Source of the DNA: Bacteroidaceae bacterium
GTDB lineage: Bacteria; Bacteroidota; Bacteroidia; Bacteroidales; Bacteroidaceae
Reading direction: 5' to 3'
DNA length: 45,653 nucleotides
Assembly: GCA_017469925.1 (NCBI GenBank)
Contig: JAFUFK010000003.1
Location: 77,281-122,933 of the forward strand
A model generated the notes under the pieces. The model was given only the letters and a program-made list of their open reading frames with translations. It ran no database searches and was not told the origin of the DNA. The translations under genes were made by a program, and so were the position numbers. This document shows, piece by piece, positions 10,001-17,324 of the stretch (the stretch's first letter is position 1; every line of letters begins with the position of its first letter).

Positions 10001-10805
10001 GGCCCGTGTAGTTGCCTGTAAAGCGCGTATCGGCGTCGTAGGGCGTGTGGATGGCGTAATGCGACATGTAGAGGTAGAAGGGGCGGTCGCCCTCGAGCGC
10101 CTTATCGAGGTTCTTGATGGCCTCCTGCGTAAGGGCTTCGGTCAGGAATATGCCTTGCGAAGCATACTCCTCCAGGCCACCGATGGCCTGGATGGCGCTG
10201 CCGTAGTTGTCCTGAGCCAGATAAGTACCCGGTCCGCCGGCATATCCACCGGCAATGTTCACATCGAAGCCGAAGTTCGAGGGATTGGCTCCTGAGGTGC
10301 TGGAGGCACCAAAGTTGCCCTTACCGCAATGGATGGTCAGGTAGCCTGCGTCGTGCAGGAGTTGGGGAAGCGGTGTAATGAGGGTCGAATGGATGCGGTC
10401 GGTCGAGGTGGCCGTTGCAGCGGGTTGTACGCCGTTGTAGTTCCAGTCAGGCAGGGTTACGTTACTGCCCGAGGCGTTGGTGTTCTGGTTGTACGACTCA
10501 ATCCAGTTGGTCACACCGTGGCGTGCGGCATTCATGCCCGAGAGCAGGGAACAGCGCGAGGGCGAGCTCACGGGGCAAGCATAAGCTCGGGTGAACATCA
10601 TTCCTTGGTCGGCCAGGCGCTCCATGTTGGGCGTACGATAGCGGTTGTTCTGTGGCGTTTCCTCGGTCCAGAAGGGGAGCGAGGTGTCCTGCCAACCCAT
10701 GTCATCGACAAGGAAGAAGATGATGTTCGGGCGGTCGGCATTCTGTGCCACGGCCGTCGCTGCCGTCAGGAGCGGCAACGTACTGCGAAGAAGTTTGGTA
10801 AGCAT
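7041..10805 (-). CDS. Exported S1-type sulfatase with a long C-terminal extension
   Basis: A 1254-residue protein. Residues 1-21 form a signal peptide (ending TAVAQ). The sulfatase domain spans about 25-490: PNIIFFLVDDMGWQD gives the metal-binding Asp pair, and SSPSR at 80-84 fits [C/S]-x-P-x-R with Ser80 as the formylglycine precursor, so maturation would need an anSME-type enzyme. HCGKGNFG and FMSDNGGQG follow as expected. About 700 further residues hold beta-rich segments, a helical stretch (about 860-945) and a tail GIYDLSGRRV...GIYIQNQRKVV like those on many Prevotella exported proteins, possibly a sorting or anchoring signal. It probably desulfates host or dietary glycans; the substrate is unknown. 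It has its own promoter and terminator, and no SusC/SusD pair is nearby. Confidence 0.9.
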   Translation of the reverse strand: MLTKLLRSTLPLLTAATAVAQNADRPNIIFFLVDDMGWQDTSLPFWTEETPQNNRYRTPNMERLADQGMMFTRAYACPVSSPSRCSLLSGMNAARHGVTNWIESYNQNTNASGSNVTLPDWNYNGVQPAATATSTDRIHSTLITPLPQLLHDAGYLTIHCGKGNFGASSTSGANPSNFGFDVNIAGGYAGGPGTYLAQDNYGSAIQAIGGLEEYASQGIFLTEALTQEAIKNLDKALEGDRPFYLYMSHYAIHTPYDADTRFTGNYTGRYDEQFQATLSTSEVNRAALIEGMDKSLGDLMDWLDAHPAVADNTIILFMSDNGGQGVSPRQGRLNHDPNFPSRGGKGSGYDGGVHEPMIVSWPNVVEEGSKNDNRVMIEDFFPSILEMAGVSEYQTVQTVDGKSFVDVLRDPSIARDRVAIWHYPNRWGESQDKSEGYGAWSAIMKGDYHLLYFWENQERRLYNVRDDIGEEHNLAQEMPELALQLAQELTDSLKAYGAKRPTLATTGEYVPWPVDGVQIAAPGDPMNVNDLGIELSTQDGEKHLYLVQDARNSSADEGGPFYWTLGQENGYPAVQVTLDRLEGTDAQKQQFYFTQGSDEFHLCIYTADGKPVSYTEGLTRSGYSATDKVTASYLQYGAESQPTEFQTVMTSYSGYFGITIDGLYISNRGSSHGADCNMNWVVMPYDGSSYADRGCRFKFISPDAGPDDPNAGLPEVTTNPAEPVYYRIRNARFAAQGKINYAMFRSNSQKLGLTDNPDEATQFYFTGSAADGVLTAKIHNNANDLLMAGEASWNSEGCDWYIKPYVSDQGGTDATTGQVYSGYLICDNTEFKVNWYVGSSDTSIKLYDYKWDGNIFHIEKVVVGDPDEELAARILAARTSLRTNFNTAKTYTDFIQPDLLNCYSQAEGDEDYAALMAEVEAYLEASPGESQAVLDKLNDYNDRVKAVYSHLTINQPRAHSFLRIRSAKTLGYARSYDESLGGDDPECMSLSTEPDDYGIFYYDGQYLVNFLNGLYMDTNWLHVPGAVKSKMDFRKSADGTVGAYYIVALDGSKGERNLMVNNSNHSIMYRSNANNTYNNFLLEYVTEVPVTIGENGWGSTYLPQTATLPTGLVAYLVGVGDGKLELTSLGNLIPAATPVLLSGESGAYRLALGFEDIHAESQLKGTYTTEYTTGEELVWNGETMVKAADEVIWGFTAYMTADSGAEGLPSDIVIGIKDIRQAADASGIYDLSGRRVQPQQKGIYIQNQRKVVLK

Positions 10806-10848
10806 AGGCGTTAGGTTTAAGAGTGGTTAGTTTGTGCCTTTACGCTCA

Positions 10849-10880
10849 CAAAGCTAAACAATATTTCGCAATTGTGCAAA
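10849..10880 (-). promoter_or_regulatory. Promoter of the sulfatase gene
   Basis: Minus-strand TTTG (10877-10880), a 20-base spacer, then TAGCTTTG (10849-10856): a full match to the Bacteroidetes -33/-7 pattern, about 45 bases before the start codon. Confidence 0.8.
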
Positions 10881-10926
10881 CGCCGAGGCGTTTTTGTTGC
10901 AACAATAGGGAATTAAGTCCTAAACG

Positions 10927-11000
10927 CCTAAGGGCTTCGGGCGAAACACCTAAGGGCTTCGGGCAGAAGACCTAAGGCATTTGGGCAGAAGACCTAAGGG
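10927..11000. repeat. 22-base tandem repeat array, 3.3 units
   Basis: Units begin at 10927, 10949, 10971 and (partial) 10993. Each starts CCTAAGG; units 1 and 2 share CCTAAGGGCTTCGGGC, and unit 3 is CCTAAGGCATTTGGGC. The period is exactly 22 bases. It lies in the divergent gap between the sulfatase and mnmG, upstream of the mnmG promoter, so it is probably not transcribed with mnmG. Confidence 0.92.
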
Positions 11001-11036
11001 AAAAAGAGGAGGGAACGGAGCGAAAAAGCAAATTTA

Positions 11037-11069
11037 TTGAGGCTTTTCCGAGAAGATTTAGTATATTTG
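11037..11069 (+). promoter_or_regulatory. Promoter of the mnmG operon
   Basis: TTG at 11037-11039, a 22-base spacer and TATATTTG at 11062-11069 match the Bacteroidetes pattern with a slightly long spacer. It is 22 bases before the mnmG ATG, so the leader would be short. Confidence 0.65.
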
Positions 11070-11091
11070 CAGTGCCAAACCAGAAGGGAAT

Positions 11092-13062
11092 ATGCTGGAG
11101 AAGTTCGACGTCATCGTAGTAGGAGCCGGCCACGCCGGTTGTGAAGCAGCTTGTGCAGCGGCTCAGATGGGCGCGCAGACGCTGCTCATCACGATGGACA
11201 TGAATAAGATTGCCCAGATGTCGTGCAACCCAGCCGTAGGCGGCATTGCCAAGGGACAAATCGTTCGCGAGATAGACGCCTTGGGCGGCCACATGGGGCG
11301 GGTGACGGACCAGACAACCATACAATTCCGCATGCTCAATCGCTCGAAGGGGCCCGCCATGTGGAGCCCTCGCGCCCAGTGCGACCGCGGTCACTTCATC
11401 TGGGCTTGGCGCCAAGTGGTGGAGAACCAGGCAAACCTCTGGATTTGGCAAGACCAAGTCCGTGAGCTACTCGTCAAGGACGGACGTGTGGTGGGCGTAG
11501 AGACCCTATTGGACGTCACCTTCGAGGCACGTTGCGTCATCATTACCGCAGGCACGTTCCTCAACGGCCTCATGCACATCGGTCGCACCCAACTGCCTGG
11601 CGGACGTTGTGCCGAACCGCCCTCGCTCCGGCTCTCCGAGAGCATCGCCCAGCACGGCATCACCGTGGGCCGCATGAAGACGGGTACCCCCGTCCGCATC
11701 GATGGGCGCTCGGTTCACTTCGAAGAGATGACTCGCCAGCCGGGCGACCATGATTTCCATAGGTTCTCGTACCTTCCCCCAGCCCTCCAAGACCCACCCC
11801 CTGCCCTCCCTTGTAGGGAGGGAGTAGTAACTTCCGATGGCGCATCTTTATTACATTCTGCTCCCTCCCTACAAGGGAGGGCAGGGGGTGGGTCTTCTTT
11901 GCCCTGCTGGATTACCTATACCAATCCCCAGGTTCACGAACGGCTGCGGCAGGGCCTGCCCGACTCGCCGCTCTACAACGGCCAGATACAGTCGATAGGG
12001 CCGCGCTACTGCCCCAGCATCGAGACGAAGCTCGTGACCTTTGCCGACAAGGAACAGCACCAGCTCTTCCTCGAACCCGAAGGCACGAATACCCAGGAAT
12101 ACTACCTCAACGGCTTCTCCTCCTCCCTACCCATCGACGTGCAGCTGGAGGCACTGCGCCTTATCCCTGCCTTCCGCGACCTGCGCGTCTATCGGCCAGG
12201 CTATGCTATCGAGTACGACTACTTCGACCCTACCCTACTCCACCACACGTTGGAGTCGAAGCGCGTCGAAGGCCTGTTCCTGGCAGGTCAGGTCAACGGA
12301 ACCACCGGATACGAGGAGGCCGCCGGGCAGGGCTTGGTGGCTGGCGTGAATGCTGCCCTGCGTTGCAGCGGCGGAGGCGAGTTCGTGATGGGGCGCGACG
12401 AGAGCTACATCGGCGTGCTCATCGACGACTTGGTAACGAAGGGGGTTGACGAACCCTACCGCATGTTTACGAGCCGCGCCGAGTTCCGCATCCTGCTCCG
12501 TCAGGACGATGCCGACGCCCGTCTTACCACGCGCGCATATAATATAGGATTAGCCACCAGCGAGCGCTATCGCTATTGGGAGGAGAAGCGCGGAGAGATA
12601 GAGAGGCTAACCAGTTTTTGTCAGAATTTTTCAGTCAAGGCCCGGCTTATCAACCCCGCCCTGGAGGCCCTTGGCGACACCCCACTGGCTAAGGGTTGTA
12701 AACTTATCGACCTCATTAGCCGGCCAGGCCTTTCGTTCGACAACCTGGCTCCGCACATTGCCCCTCTGGCCGACGCCCTCAGCCAAGTGCCGAACCGTCG
12801 GGAGGAGATTGCAGAAGCGGTCGAGATACTCATCAAGTACCGGGGCTACATCGAGCGCGAGCGTCAAATGGCCGAGAAGGCCCAACGGCTGGAGAGCCTG
12901 CACATCCGTGGCCGCTTCCGCTACGACGAGATACAGTCGCTCTCGACCGAAGCCCGCCAGAAACTTACCCATATCGACCCAGAGACCCTCGCACAAGCCA
13001 GTCGCATCCCCGGTGTTTCACCCAGCGACATCAATGTCCTGCTCGTACTCATGGGACGATAG
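11092..13062 (+). CDS. mnmG: tRNA uridine-5-carboxymethylaminomethyl modification enzyme MnmG
   Basis: A 656-residue FAD enzyme that, with MnmE, modifies U34 of certain tRNAs. FDVIVVGAGHAGCEAA is the FAD-binding motif; SCNPAVGGIAKGQ, GPAMWSPRAQCDR, PGGRCAEPPS and the later GPRYCPSIETKL and FLAGQVNGTTGYEEAAGQG are standard blocks. It is about 30 residues longer than usual because a palindromic element (11789-11896) is inserted in frame, adding roughly residues 233-269 just before LPCWITYTN. Read-through is clean, so the gene is probably functional with a surface loop enlarged. A parS-like palindrome covers the stop codon. It is first in a run with apt, uvrC, dtd, a MazG-like gene and deoC. Confidence 0.96.
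   Translation: MLEKFDVIVVGAGHAGCEAACAAAQMGAQTLLITMDMNKIAQMSCNPAVGGIAKGQIVREIDALGGHMGRVTDQTTIQFRMLNRSKGPAMWSPRAQCDRGHFIWAWRQVVENQANLWIWQDQVRELLVKDGRVVGVETLLDVTFEARCVIITAGTFLNGLMHIGRTQLPGGRCAEPPSLRLSESIAQHGITVGRMKTGTPVRIDGRSVHFEEMTRQPGDHDFHRFSYLPPALQDPPPALPCREGVVTSDGASLLHSAPSLQGRAGGGSSLPCWITYTNPQVHERLRQGLPDSPLYNGQIQSIGPRYCPSIETKLVTFADKEQHQLFLEPEGTNTQEYYLNGFSSSLPIDVQLEALRLIPAFRDLRVYRPGYAIEYDYFDPTLLHHTLESKRVEGLFLAGQVNGTTGYEEAAGQGLVAGVNAALRCSGGGEFVMGRDESYIGVLIDDLVTKGVDEPYRMFTSRAEFRILLRQDDADARLTTRAYNIGLATSERYRYWEEKRGEIERLTSFCQNFSVKARLINPALEALGDTPLAKGCKLIDLISRPGLSFDNLAPHIAPLADALSQVPNRREEIAEAVEILIKYRGYIERERQMAEKAQRLESLHIRGRFRYDEIQSLSTEARQKLTHIDPETLAQASRIPGVSPSDINVLLVLMGR
11789..11896. repeat. Palindromic element inserted in frame in mnmG
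   Basis: Two perfect 36-base inverted arms (11789-11824 and 11861-11896) around a 36-base centre. Each arm runs GACCCACCCC, CTGCCCTCCC, TTGTAGGGAG from the outside inwards and contains a smaller palindrome CCCTCCCTTGTAGGGAGGG. The insert is translated as a Pro/Gly/Arg-rich stretch including [10 protein letters not shown] and [11 protein letters not shown]. Related copies are at 26626, 43317 and 44501. Confidence 0.93.
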
Positions 13063-13076
13063 TTTCACGTGAAACA
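13061..13076. promoter_or_regulatory. parS-like site
   Basis: GTTTCACGTGAAAC (13062-13075) is a perfect 14-base palindrome, identical to the core of the widely conserved chromosomal parS site bound by ParB; the flanks are A/A rather than T/A. It overlaps the last two bases of the mnmG stop codon and sits in the gap before apt. parS sites cluster near the replication origin, so this hints that the window is origin-proximal. Confidence 0.75.
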
Positions 13077-13092
13077 TACAACGACAAACACT

Positions 13093-13623
13093 ATGAACAA
13101 CCCTATCCTACTACAGAACCTTCGCAACGTACCCGACTTCCCCATTAAGGGAATTCAGTTCAAGGACGTCAGCACCCTTTTCAAGAATCCCGAGTGCCTC
13201 CGCATCATGGTGGACGAACTCTATGACCTCTACAAGGACAAGGGCATCACCAAAGTCGTGGGCATCGAAAGTCGCGGTTTCGTCATCGGTGCTGCCCTCG
13301 CCCTTCGATTGGGTGCAGGCTTTGTCATGTGCCGAAAGCCAGGCAAACTGCCCGCCGAGACCCGCCAGGCCACCTACATGAAGGAATATGGAAAAGACAC
13401 CATAGAGATACACACCGACGCCATTACCGAGGACGATGTCGTGTTGCTCCACGACGACCTGCTTGCCACAGGGGGGTCGATGAAGGCCGCTTATCAGCTC
13501 GTGCAGGAGTTTTGTCCGAAACAGGTATTCATCAACTTCATCATCGAACTGACCATCGAAGGATTGAACGGGCGCGCCGTCTTTGACGAAGAAACCGAAA
13601 TCACGACACTCATCAAGATTTGA
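13093..13623 (+). CDS. apt: Adenine phosphoribosyltransferase
   Basis: A 176-residue type I phosphoribosyltransferase that makes AMP from adenine and PRPP. VPDFPIKGIQFKDVSTLF is the conserved N-terminus; ESRGFVIGAALA and the PRPP loop VVLLHDDLLATGGSMKAA are present. Length is typical (170-180). The ATG at 13093 (MNNPILLQNL) was preferred to an in-frame GTG at 13069 because the latter lies inside the parS-like palindrome and adds a low-complexity leader. The stop overlaps the uvrC start. Confidence 0.94.
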   Translation: MNNPILLQNLRNVPDFPIKGIQFKDVSTLFKNPECLRIMVDELYDLYKDKGITKVVGIESRGFVIGAALALRLGAGFVMCRKPGKLPAETRQATYMKEYGKDTIEIHTDAITEDDVVLLHDDLLATGGSMKAAYQLVQEFCPKQVFINFIIELTIEGLNGRAVFDEETEITTLIKI

Positions 13624-15446
13624 AGGAGGAAACCAGAGAATACCTTAAAGGGATTGTCAGCAACCTGCCCGACACCCCCGGCTGTTACCAGTATCTCGAC
13701 GAGACTGGCACCATCATCTATGTGGGCAAGGCCAAGCGTCTGAAGCGGCGCGTGTCCTCTTACTTCCAGAAGGAACACCAGAACCTGAAGACGGCCCACC
13801 TCGTCGAGTGCATTCGCGACATCAAGTACGTCATCGTAAAGACCGAAGAGGACGCCCTCCTGCTCGAAAACAACCTTATCAAACAGTGGAACCCCAAGTA
13901 CAACATCCTGCTCAAGGACGGCAAGACCTACCCCAGCATTGTGGTGACAAACGAGGAGTTCCCGCGCATCTTCCAGACCCGCAAGATAAACAAGAGATTT
14001 GGCACCTACTTTGGTCCCTATAGCCACGTAGGTGCGATGCACATGATGCTCGAACTCATCCGCAACCTCTACCCCATTCGCCGCTGCAAGATGGCCGTTA
14101 CACGAGAGGGCATCGAAAAGGGACGCTACCGCGAGTGTCTCGACTATCACATCCACAATTGCATAGGGCCCTGCATCGGCAAGATTTCGCACGAGGACTA
14201 CATGAAGTGGATTGCCGAAGCCAAGGAGATACTGAAAGGTAACACACGCGACGTAGAACGACGCCTACAGCAGGAGATGATGCAACTGGCCGAAGAGATG
14301 CGTTTCGAGGAGGCTGAACAGGTAAAGCGCAAGTACCTGATGCTCGAGAGCTATCGCAGCAAGAGCGAGGTCGTAAGCAGCGTGGTCTCGAACGTAGATG
14401 TGTTCAACATCGAAGCGGGCGAGAAGGAGGCTTACATCAACTATCTGCACGTCGTGAATGGGTGCATCACCCAGGCCTTTACGTTCGAAATGAAGAAGCG
14501 TCTCGACGAATCGCCCGAGGAACTGCTTGTGCTCGGCATCGGTGAAATGCGCAAGCGATACCCCAGCGGCAGCCGGGAAATCATCGTACCGTTCCCCGTG
14601 GAACTATCGCTCGACGGCGTAGAGTTCACCATACCCCAGAAGGGCGATAAGCGCAAGTTGCTGGAACTCTCACGCATGAATGTCCTGCAATACAAGAAGG
14701 ACCGCCTGCTCCAATCCGACAAGCTGAATCCTGAGCAGAAGGGCGTGCGCCTGATGAAGGAGTTGCAAGCCCTGCTGGGGATGGACAAGATGCCCGTCAC
14801 CATCGAATGTTTCGACAACTCTAACAGCCAGGGCACCGACCCCGTAGCCGGCTGCGTGGTATTCCGCATGGGCAAACCCTCGAAGAAGGACTATCGCAAG
14901 TACATGATTAAGACCGTCGAGGGCCCCGACGACTACGCCTCGATGCAGGAGGTCGTACGCCGCCGCTATAGCCGCATGATGGAGGAGCAGACTCCCCTAC
15001 CCGACCTCATCATTACCGATGGCGGACGAGGCCAGATGGAGGTCGTGCGCCGCGTCGTGGAGGACGAACTCGGGCTGCACATTCCCATAGCCGGACTGGC
15101 CAAGGACAATCGCCACCGCACCCATGAACTGCTCTACGGCTTCCCCCCGCAAGTCGTCGGCATGAAGACGGACTCTCCCCTCTTCCGCCTGCTTACGCAC
15201 ATACAGGACGAAGTACACCGCTTCGCCATCACCTACCACCGCGACAAGCGCAGCAAGCACCAGCTGGCATCAGAACTCGATGAAATCAAGGGAATTGGAC
15301 CCAAGACGCGAGAGGTTTTGATTAAACACTTCCGCTCGGTCAAGCGCATTCGCGAGGCTTCGAAGGAGGCGTTAACAAGTGTTATAGGGGTTAATAAAGC
15401 TAAAATATTACGCGAGGCGCTTGCACAAGCCGATAAAAATCTATAA
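13620..15446 (+). CDS. uvrC: Excinuclease ABC subunit C
   Basis: A 608-residue nucleotide excision repair nuclease that makes the two incisions around a lesion with UvrA/UvrB. Domains: GIY-YIG nuclease at about 15-92 (GCYQYLDETGTIIYVGKAKRLKRRV), a UVR motif near 202-240, the RNase H-like domain (IECFDNSNSQGTDPVAG, LIITDGGRGQ) and a C-terminal helix-hairpin-helix (LDEIKGIGPKTREVLIKHF). The start appears to be TTG at 13620, overlapping the apt stop (TTGA), since no ATG or GTG lies close in frame; coupled translation with apt would explain the weak start. Confidence 0.93.
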   Translation: MKEETREYLKGIVSNLPDTPGCYQYLDETGTIIYVGKAKRLKRRVSSYFQKEHQNLKTAHLVECIRDIKYVIVKTEEDALLLENNLIKQWNPKYNILLKDGKTYPSIVVTNEEFPRIFQTRKINKRFGTYFGPYSHVGAMHMMLELIRNLYPIRRCKMAVTREGIEKGRYRECLDYHIHNCIGPCIGKISHEDYMKWIAEAKEILKGNTRDVERRLQQEMMQLAEEMRFEEAEQVKRKYLMLESYRSKSEVVSSVVSNVDVFNIEAGEKEAYINYLHVVNGCITQAFTFEMKKRLDESPEELLVLGIGEMRKRYPSGSREIIVPFPVELSLDGVEFTIPQKGDKRKLLELSRMNVLQYKKDRLLQSDKLNPEQKGVRLMKELQALLGMDKMPVTIECFDNSNSQGTDPVAGCVVFRMGKPSKKDYRKYMIKTVEGPDDYASMQEVVRRRYSRMMEEQTPLPDLIITDGGRGQMEVVRRVVEDELGLHIPIAGLAKDNRHRTHELLYGFPPQVVGMKTDSPLFRLLTHIQDEVHRFAITYHRDKRSKHQLASELDEIKGIGPKTREVLIKHFRSVKRIREASKEALTSVIGVNKAKILREALAQADKNL

Positions 15447-15455
15447 TTTCGCAAC

Positions 15456-15908
15456 ATGAGAGTCGTCGTTCAACGAGTGAAAGAGGCCAGCGTAAGCATC
15501 GCCGGGAGCCTGAAATGCCAAATCCACACAGGATTACTGGTACTTTTGGGCATCGAGGAGGCCGACACACAGGACGACATCGACTGGCTCACACGCAAGA
15601 TTATTGCCCTGCGCGTATTCGACGACGACAATGGTGTGATGAATCGCAGCATTATGGATGCCGGTGGCGACATTATCGTGGTCAGCCAATTCACCCTTAT
15701 GGCCAGCACGAAGAAAGGCAACCGCCCGAGCTACATTCGTGCGGCTCGTCCCGAAACGGCCATTCCCCTGTACGAGGCTTTTTGTGAGCAAATTACTTCA
15801 CTCCTGGACAAGCCCATAGGGACGGGCCAGTTTGGGGCCGACATGCAGGTTTCACTCATTAACGACGGCCCTGTCACCATCTGTATAGACACTAAAAATA
15901 AAGAATAA
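15456..15908 (+). CDS. dtd: D-aminoacyl-tRNA deacylase
   Basis: A 150-residue protein that hydrolyses D-amino acids and glycine mischarged on tRNA. The whole length matches DTD: MRVVVQRVKEASVSI at the N-terminus, the active-site SQFTL motif (about 77-81), GNRPSYIRAA and the NDGPVTI motif (Gly-cisPro) near the C-terminus. It follows uvrC by 9 bases, and the MazG-like gene starts directly after its stop. Confidence 0.95.
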   Translation: MRVVVQRVKEASVSIAGSLKCQIHTGLLVLLGIEEADTQDDIDWLTRKIIALRVFDDDNGVMNRSIMDAGGDIIVVSQFTLMASTKKGNRPSYIRAARPETAIPLYEAFCEQITSLLDKPIGTGQFGADMQVSLINDGPVTICIDTKNKE

Positions 15909-16232
15909 ATGACACTGAAGGAAGCACAGGAGCGCGTCGATGCGTGGATTCGGGAGTACGGAGTCCGTTACTTCTCGGAACTGACCAATATGGCCGTACT
16001 GACCGAGGAAGTCGGTGAATTGGCCCGAATCATGGCCCGGAAATATGGCGACCAAAGCTTCAAGGCTGGCGAATCGCAAGACCCCAGCGAGGAGATAGCC
16101 GACGTCCTGTGGGTACTCATCTGCCTGGCCAACCAGACGGGAGTTGACCTTACGGAAGCCCTTGAGCAAAGCTTCGAAAAGAAGACCAAACGCGATAAGA
16201 CAAGACACATAAATAACCCTAAATTACAATAA
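15909..16232 (+). CDS. MazG-like nucleotide pyrophosphohydrolase
   Basis: A 107-residue all-alpha NTP-PPase. The metal-binding pattern is LTEEVGELARIMARK (ExxE) and EEIADVLWVLICLAN (ExxD). It is a single short domain, as in housecleaning dNTP pyrophosphatases of this superfamily; the preferred nucleotide is not readable. The start codon directly abuts the dtd stop, and deoC begins 2 bases after its own stop, so it belongs to the same operon. Confidence 0.87.
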   Translation: MTLKEAQERVDAWIREYGVRYFSELTNMAVLTEEVGELARIMARKYGDQSFKAGESQDPSEEIADVLWVLICLANQTGVDLTEALEQSFEKKTKRDKTRHINNPKLQ

Positions 16233-16234
16233 TT

Positions 16235-17173
16235 ATGAGCGAACATTGCAACTGTGGTCACGAACATCACGACCACCATCACATGGAAGAAATGAGTAAG
16301 TACGACCAGATGCTGGCACTGTACGAAACCCACCTCGACGATGCCGAAGTAGCTGCGAAAGTGGCCCGTCTCATCGAAGAAAAGGTGCCCGAGAACGATA
16401 CCCTCGAAGTAAAGAAATTCCTGATGGGAAGCGTAGAACTGACCACGCTGAAGACCACCGACTCCGACGAGAGTGTACTGGCCTTTACGGAGCGCGTCAA
16501 CCAGTTCGAGGATGCCTACCCTGCCCTACCCCATGTGGCTACGATTTGCGTCTATCCCTGCTTTGCCAAGATTGTCAGCCAGAGCCTTGAAGTAGAAGGC
16601 GTAGAGGTGGCCTGCGTAAGCGGCAGTTTCCCCTCCAGCCAGGCACTGATTGAGGTAAAAGTGGCCGAGACAGCACTGGCCGTAAAGGATGGTGCTACGG
16701 AGATCGACATGGTCATGAGCGTCGGCAAATTCCTCTCTGGCGACTACGAAACGGTGGCCGACGAAATCTTCGAACTGAAGGCCATCTGTGGCGAGCGCAG
16801 TCTGAAGGTAATCCTCGAAACAGGCCTCCTGGGCTCGGCCGAAAACATCAAGAAGGCCAGCCTCATCGCCATGTATGCCGGTGCCGACTACATCAAGACA
16901 AGCACGGGCAAGGAGAAGCCTGCCGCAACTCCCGAGGCAGCCTACGTCATGTGCCAGGCCATCAAGGAGTATTACGAGAAGACGGGAATCCAGGTTGGCT
17001 TCAAGCCTGCCGGCGGACTCAATACCGTTCACGATGCACTCATCTACTACACCATCGTAAAGGAAGTGCTCGGCGAGCAGTGGCTGACCAACAAGTACCT
17101 GCGACTCGGCACGAGCCGGCTGGCCAACCTCCTCTTGAGCGAAGTCGAGGGTCAGGAGATTAAATTCTTCTGA
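16235..17173 (+). CDS. deoC: Deoxyribose-phosphate aldolase
   Basis: A 312-residue TIM-barrel class I aldolase that splits 2-deoxyribose-5-phosphate into glyceraldehyde-3-phosphate and acetaldehyde. VATICVYPCF, EIDMVMSVGKF, LKVILETGLL and DYIKTSTGKEKPAAT are family blocks; K221 in the last should be the Schiff-base lysine, and GFKPAGGLNT contains the proton-relay Lys. It is longer than the E. coli enzyme (259) because of an N-terminal extension that begins with a His/Cys-rich stretch (CNCGHEHHDHHHM, residues 5-17), a possible metal-binding tail. Last gene of the mnmG run. Confidence 0.94.
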   Translation: MSEHCNCGHEHHDHHHMEEMSKYDQMLALYETHLDDAEVAAKVARLIEEKVPENDTLEVKKFLMGSVELTTLKTTDSDESVLAFTERVNQFEDAYPALPHVATICVYPCFAKIVSQSLEVEGVEVACVSGSFPSSQALIEVKVAETALAVKDGATEIDMVMSVGKFLSGDYETVADEIFELKAICGERSLKVILETGLLGSAENIKKASLIAMYAGADYIKTSTGKEKPAATPEAAYVMCQAIKEYYEKTGIQVGFKPAGGLNTVHDALIYYTIVKEVLGEQWLTNKYLRLGTSRLANLLLSEVEGQEIKFF

Positions 17174-17324
17174 TTTTGACCCTCTGAGCGTGCAAAATTT
17201 GCGCACTCCCCCACGGAAAATTTATTTTGCGCGATTCTCACGAGGTCAATTTTGGGGTTAAATCGCTGATTTTGTGGCAATAAACCCCAATAAATTAGTA
17301 ACAAGAATTTAAGCGAAATAGAAT

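Noticed and set aside
10927-11000. Possible CRISPR array
   Set aside because: Units are contiguous with no unique spacers of similar length, and no cas genes are in the window. The same holds for the arrays at 18189, 33067 and 40088.
13069-13092. An upstream GTG start for apt
   Set aside because: It lies in the parS-like palindrome and the added residues (KHTTTNT) are not family-like; ATG at 13093 gives the conserved start.
17174-17324. A promoter for the OmpA gene
   Set aside because: TGATTTTG and several TTTTG runs occur, but none gives a proper -33/-7 pair with 19-21 bases between.
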